Assembly: GCA_937625935.1 (NCBI GenBank)
Contig: OW569368.1
Span: 372,001 to 436,000 of the forward strand
Length of the DNA stretch: 64,000 bases
Reading direction: 5' to 3'
Source: Tetramitus jugosus
Taxonomy: Eukaryota > Heterolobosea > Eutetramitea > Acrasida > Vahlkampfiidae
In this document: piece after piece, positions 61,053 to 64,000 of the stretch
Layout of the letters: the number at the start of each line of letters is the position of its first letter
Position numbering within the stretch: position 1 is the first letter of the stretch
Made by a program: the position numbers and the translations under genes
Notes under the pieces: model-generated
The model's database searches: none
What the model saw: only the letters and a program-made list of their open reading frames with translations
Told to the model about the DNA's origin: nothing

Positions 61053-64000
61053 TTATGCGAACAAGTCTTCTCTTTCGAGAATATTTTCATCATCATCATG
61101 CTGTACACCAGGTGTTGGTTCAGCTTCCATCGATGCAAAGTTGATAAAGTGGTGAGGTCGATGAATTTCGTGGTAGTACTCCTTTGGTATGCCCAACTCT
61201 ACATCATACTTCATATTTTCAGAGTGAGCATAAATCATGTTGTAGTTCCAAACATTGTCTGAAGGAATCAAGAAGAAGCCCATAAACTTTTCACTCAACA
61301 ACATTTGCGCAGGCTCGTAATAGTTGGTGCTGAATCCAGTCGTGTCCAACATCATTTCTGAATCGGATGCGTTCGTGTTGACCTTGGCCTTTCTGCCCCA
61401 TTCGTAACCTTCGGGTGTCAGCTTGAATGTATTTAATGTACAGGAACCAGGAGTGAAGTTGCAAACAACGATGACCGTTTTCTCTCCCTCCCATTCTTTG
61501 TGCTCAGACATGATTCTGGCGTGCATGGCAACATCATTGGGTGAACACACTTTCACATCGACACTTGGTTGTTGGGTGTGAATCCAGCCAAGTGGCTCCA
61601 AATCTTGGAGTAACTCGTGTTGAGGTAATCTGTGTGGAACAGTCACATTCAAATGTGTTCCTCTCTGGGGCACGAGTGCAATACAGTGAACTTCCTTGAC
61701 TGATGGTCGATCTTCAGGTGATTTTCCATACATGTAACCCATGATTTGAGTTCTCAGGTCACCAATACTGATAAACTTCTTCAAAATATTCTTTGGTATG
61801 ATATAGGTGTAACCTTGTTCTACGTCAGCCAATTGCACTTGTTGATTCACATAGATACGCTTGGTTCTCATGTGCAAGTTTGTAGCAGAGATTGCTCTCA
61901 CTCTCCAATCTGTCTTTGATGAGAATGTTTCTTGCTCATAGGCAGAATAAGTAGTAGTGACAATCGCTTCACCAGCGTTAGTCACTGTTTGAGTAGTGAC
62001 AGCTGTCAATTGAGAAGCTTCTTTGCTCTGCTTTTCAATCTCAGCAATCTGTTGTCTTTGCACAGAAGGAGGTGCAATCTCCATACCCAAGATAATATCA
62101 CGGATTTCGCTCTGGGTAAGAGACTGGACATTGACATTGTTCTTCTTACCGTAATCAGCTAGAATGAGATCCTTCATAGCAACTTCCACCTTGATCCATT
62201 CTTCATCAGACAAAGTTGGCCAAATATGATGAGGTTGAGTGATTGTGGCCTTATTTGGCTTCAGAATAATGCGAGTACGTTCATGATTCACGTGCAATGC
62301 TCTCAAAATGAGAATCAATCTACTGAAGGCTGTGTATGATGAAATACTCTTCAACCAGTCATCATACAAACTGAAGATGACCATCTTTGGTTCAGTAGCC
62401 TGCAAGATCAAATCACCAAACTTTTCCATGCGCAAGCATGATTGGAATGGCAATTGTAGTTCAGAGCCCTTGATCACAATATTAGGGAAGTCAAGCAAAT
62501 GAACTTCAAGTGGATCTAACAAACCTTTTCTAGTGACGATAATCTGTTTTGGCTGTTCCTCAGGAGGCAAAGAACGAATGAGAGCTGCCACTTCTTCAGC
62601 AGTCTTCCACTTTGCCAATTGAGTCAATCTCTTCTGGCCAGCCCACACACTCGTGTGAATGATCTTGAGATAAAGTTGACCTGTTCTTGGATTAAAGATG
62701 AAGATGGCTCCGTTAATAGGCTTTGTTGTAGTATTTCCTTCGAATGTCTTGTGGATAGTGAGACGATAAACGTTTGTATCATCCACGAACCAGATAATTT
62801 GATTGGAGAACAACTCACCATAATTTTGTGAGTTCAAGTGAGGTTCAGTCGGTTCACTGCTGTACAATTGCAAGCCCTTTCTGATACGCTCTCTGAGCAC
62901 ATACAGCGCAGGATTGGCCTTCATAATCTTTGACATTGCCTTACGAATCAATGGCTTCGAACCAGGGAACCAGTTACCAAAGGCACTGTGAATATTGTAA
63001 GCGAGATCAATACCGATCATCACACCTGATGGTGATGGATAAATACTCATATTGTCAGTGGTATAGTCCAAAAACTTTGTTCTGGTGTATCTTTCAATGT
63101 CATGAGAGTCGAAATCTCCCCATCTTAATTGAACATCAACCCAATACTTGTTGCTTGTTGCATTGCCGTCATATTGGTCGCGAGTCTGAGTGATCAATGA
63201 TGGTTTGGACACTTGCCACTTGAATGCAGCAAACAACAGGATATCAGCACATGAAGAATTCATCTTGTAAGATTTTCTTGGATGAATCGTTTCCTTTTGG
63301 ACATGGGCAATTTCAAGTGCATCCAATTGTTGATCGAACACTTGACACAAATCCATAATTACGGACTCGTGAATCTTTTGCCACAAATGCGCTCTGAAGA
63401 TCTGGATCAGAGAAATCTTCAACGTTGGAATCTTACCGTGCATGAAGATACCAGTAAGATCCAACTGAACTTGGAAACCGACATAAACATTTGCTCTATT
63501 AATCGTTGGAGACCACCACAGGGTAAATCTACGATTAGGGATCTGATTCAAACCAGATCTCTGAGCATTAGTCAACTTCTTGAACTTCATACTCTCTTCA
63601 AAACCTGATGCCTTCTCCCAGAAGAGACCCTCCCAAGTGGGGAAGTATGTACCCTTGAACAAGGTGTGCTCAAGAATACCTTCGACACCTCCTAGTGCCT
63701 GAATCATATCAGTACGATAATTGTTCAAATTCCACAGCTTACCATCATGTCTCTGATGTGTCCACCAGAATGGATTCTGTTTCAAGACCTGATAATTCTT
63801 AAACTCGGTTCTGACTCTCCAACCTTTATCATAGGCTAGCGTGTGTCTATCCTTTTGGAACAGAGTATTAATTCTAGGAATACCTCTGTCCCAGGAGTCA
63901 TCGAGGTCATCAAGTGTCAGCTTTCTGTTTTGAGCTTGAGCATCATTTCGTTTGAGAGCATATTCAGCCCAAACACGTTGAGAATCAATGAACTCACTCT
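61053..64000 (-). CDS. PRP8: Prp8, spliceosome core protein (C-terminal 981 residues, 5' part outside window)
   Basis: The frame enters at 64000 with no start and ends at the stop at 61053; it is extremely conserved with other Prp8 proteins. Prp8 holds the catalytic RNA of the spliceosome. Visible parts, in order, are the end of the reverse-transcriptase-like linker ('[20 protein letters not shown]'), the endonuclease-like region ('[12 protein letters not shown]', '[10 protein letters not shown]'), the RNase H-like domain (around '[15 protein letters not shown]') and the Jab1/MPN-like C-terminal domain that regulates Brr2 ('[10 protein letters not shown]', '[12 protein letters not shown]'). 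The extreme C-terminus ends 'EREDLFA', like the conserved REDLYA end. No intron is seen in this part. Confidence 0.98.
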   Translation of the reverse strand, partial: SEFIDSQRVWAEYALKRNDAQAQNRKLTLDDLDDSWDRGIPRINTLFQKDRHTLAYDKGWRVRTEFKNYQVLKQNPFWWTHQRHDGKLWNLNNYRTDMIQALGGVEGILEHTLFKGTYFPTWEGLFWEKASGFEESMKFKKLTNAQRSGLNQIPNRRFTLWWSPTINRANVYVGFQVQLDLTGIFMHGKIPTLKISLIQIFRAHLWQKIHESVIMDLCQVFDQQLDALEIAHVQKETIHPRKSYKMNSSCADILLFAAFKWQVSKPSLITQTRDQYDGNATSNKYWVDVQLRWGDFDSHDIERYTRTKFLDYTTDNMSIYPSPSGVMIGIDLAYNIHSAFGNWFPGSKPLIRKAMSKIMKANPALYVLRERIRKGLQLYSSEPTEPHLNSQNYGELFSNQIIWFVDDTNVYRLTIHKTFEGNTTTKPINGAIFIFNPRTGQLYLKIIHTSVWAGQKRLTQLAKWKTAEEVAALIRSLPPEEQPKQIIVTRKGLLDPLEVHLLDFPNIVIKGSELQLPFQSCLRMEKFGDLILQATEPKMVIFSLYDDWLKSISSYTAFSRLILILRALHVNHERTRIILKPNKATITQPHHIWPTLSDEEWIKVEVAMKDLILADYGKKNNVNVQSLTQSEIRDIILGMEIAPPSVQRQQIAEIEKQSKEASQLTAVTTQTVTNAGEAIVTTTYSAYEQETFSSKTDWRVRAISATNLHMRTKRIYVNQQVQLADVEQGYTYIIPKNILKKFISIGDLRTQIMGYMYGKSPEDRPSVKEVHCIALVPQRGTHLNVTVPHRLPQHELLQDLEPLGWIHTQQPSVDVKVCSPNDVAMHARIMSEHKEWEGEKTVIVVCNFTPGSCTLNTFKLTPEGYEWGRKAKVNTNASDSEMMLDTTGFSTNYYEPAQMLLSEKFMGFFLIPSDNVWNYNMIYAHSENMKYDVELGIPKEYYHEIHRPHHFINFASMEAEPTPGVQHDDDENILEREDLFA

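Noticed and set aside
1-64000. CRISPR arrays, operons and bacterial-style ribosome binding sites
   Set aside because: None found; gene structure and content are eukaryotic throughout.

Overview
The window looks like nuclear DNA of a compact, free-living protist, most likely an amoeboflagellate of the Naegleria type (Heterolobosea). The evidence is short introns (about 70-200 bp) with GTATGT/GTAAGT-like donors and TAG/CAG acceptors, A-rich (CAA-rich) leaders before start codons, closely packed genes on both strands, and a eukaryotic gene set: Prp8, THOC7, BCD1, Rab GTPases, a gamma-tubulin complex protein, and large hybrid histidine kinases. Genus is an inference and no species call is made.

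Layout. 0-5 kb: an acidic protein cut by the left edge, a membrane-anchored GT14-type glycosyltransferase, and a VAS1/ISS1-like aminotransferase. 5-16 kb: Rab11-like GTPase, THOC7, an AAAP amino-acid transporter, the snoRNP factor BCD1/ZNHIT6, an atypical Rab-like GTPase, a TPR protein and a PP2C phosphatase. 16-25 kb: a GCP6-like gamma-tubulin complex protein, a GAF/histidine kinase/receiver protein, and an NSDHL/ERG26-like sterol dehydrogenase. 25-35 kb: a PARP6/8-like ADP-ribosyltransferase, a triple CX9C protein, a coiled-coil protein, a RAMA-like plus BTB protein, and a protein with repeated 'P-x-INP-x-S' motifs. 35-46 kb: an MFS transporter, a 2100-residue kinase/AAA/GAF/histidine kinase/receiver protein of bacterial architecture, and an RPA32-like subunit.

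46-51.6 kb is the accessory region. It has two tRNA genes (Thr-AGT and Lys-CTT). Immediately upstream of each lies a copy of the same unknown element, 56 and 45 bp away respectively. One copy continues into a decayed RRM-like reading frame. The other is a 141-bp fragment bracketed by 42-bp direct repeats of the tRNA flank. A second decayed mobile-element gene follows. This is the best candidate for an undescribed system: a mobile element with tRNA-upstream placement, comparable in position to the Dictyostelium TRE5 retrotransposons.

51.6-64 kb: an unknown membrane protein, an ELO fatty-acid elongase with an awkward splice, a TMEM86/YhhN protein, an Mpv17 family protein, a low-complexity protein, a peroxisomal uricase, a SEC14 protein, a protein with a phage tail-collar domain, and the C-terminal 981 residues of Prp8, cut by the right edge.

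These are separate eukaryotic genes, not operons. Several start regions are divergent pairs separated by about 200-550 bp and may share promoters. Coordinates of spliced genes span first to last coding base; exon boundaries were read by eye from frame and splice signals.
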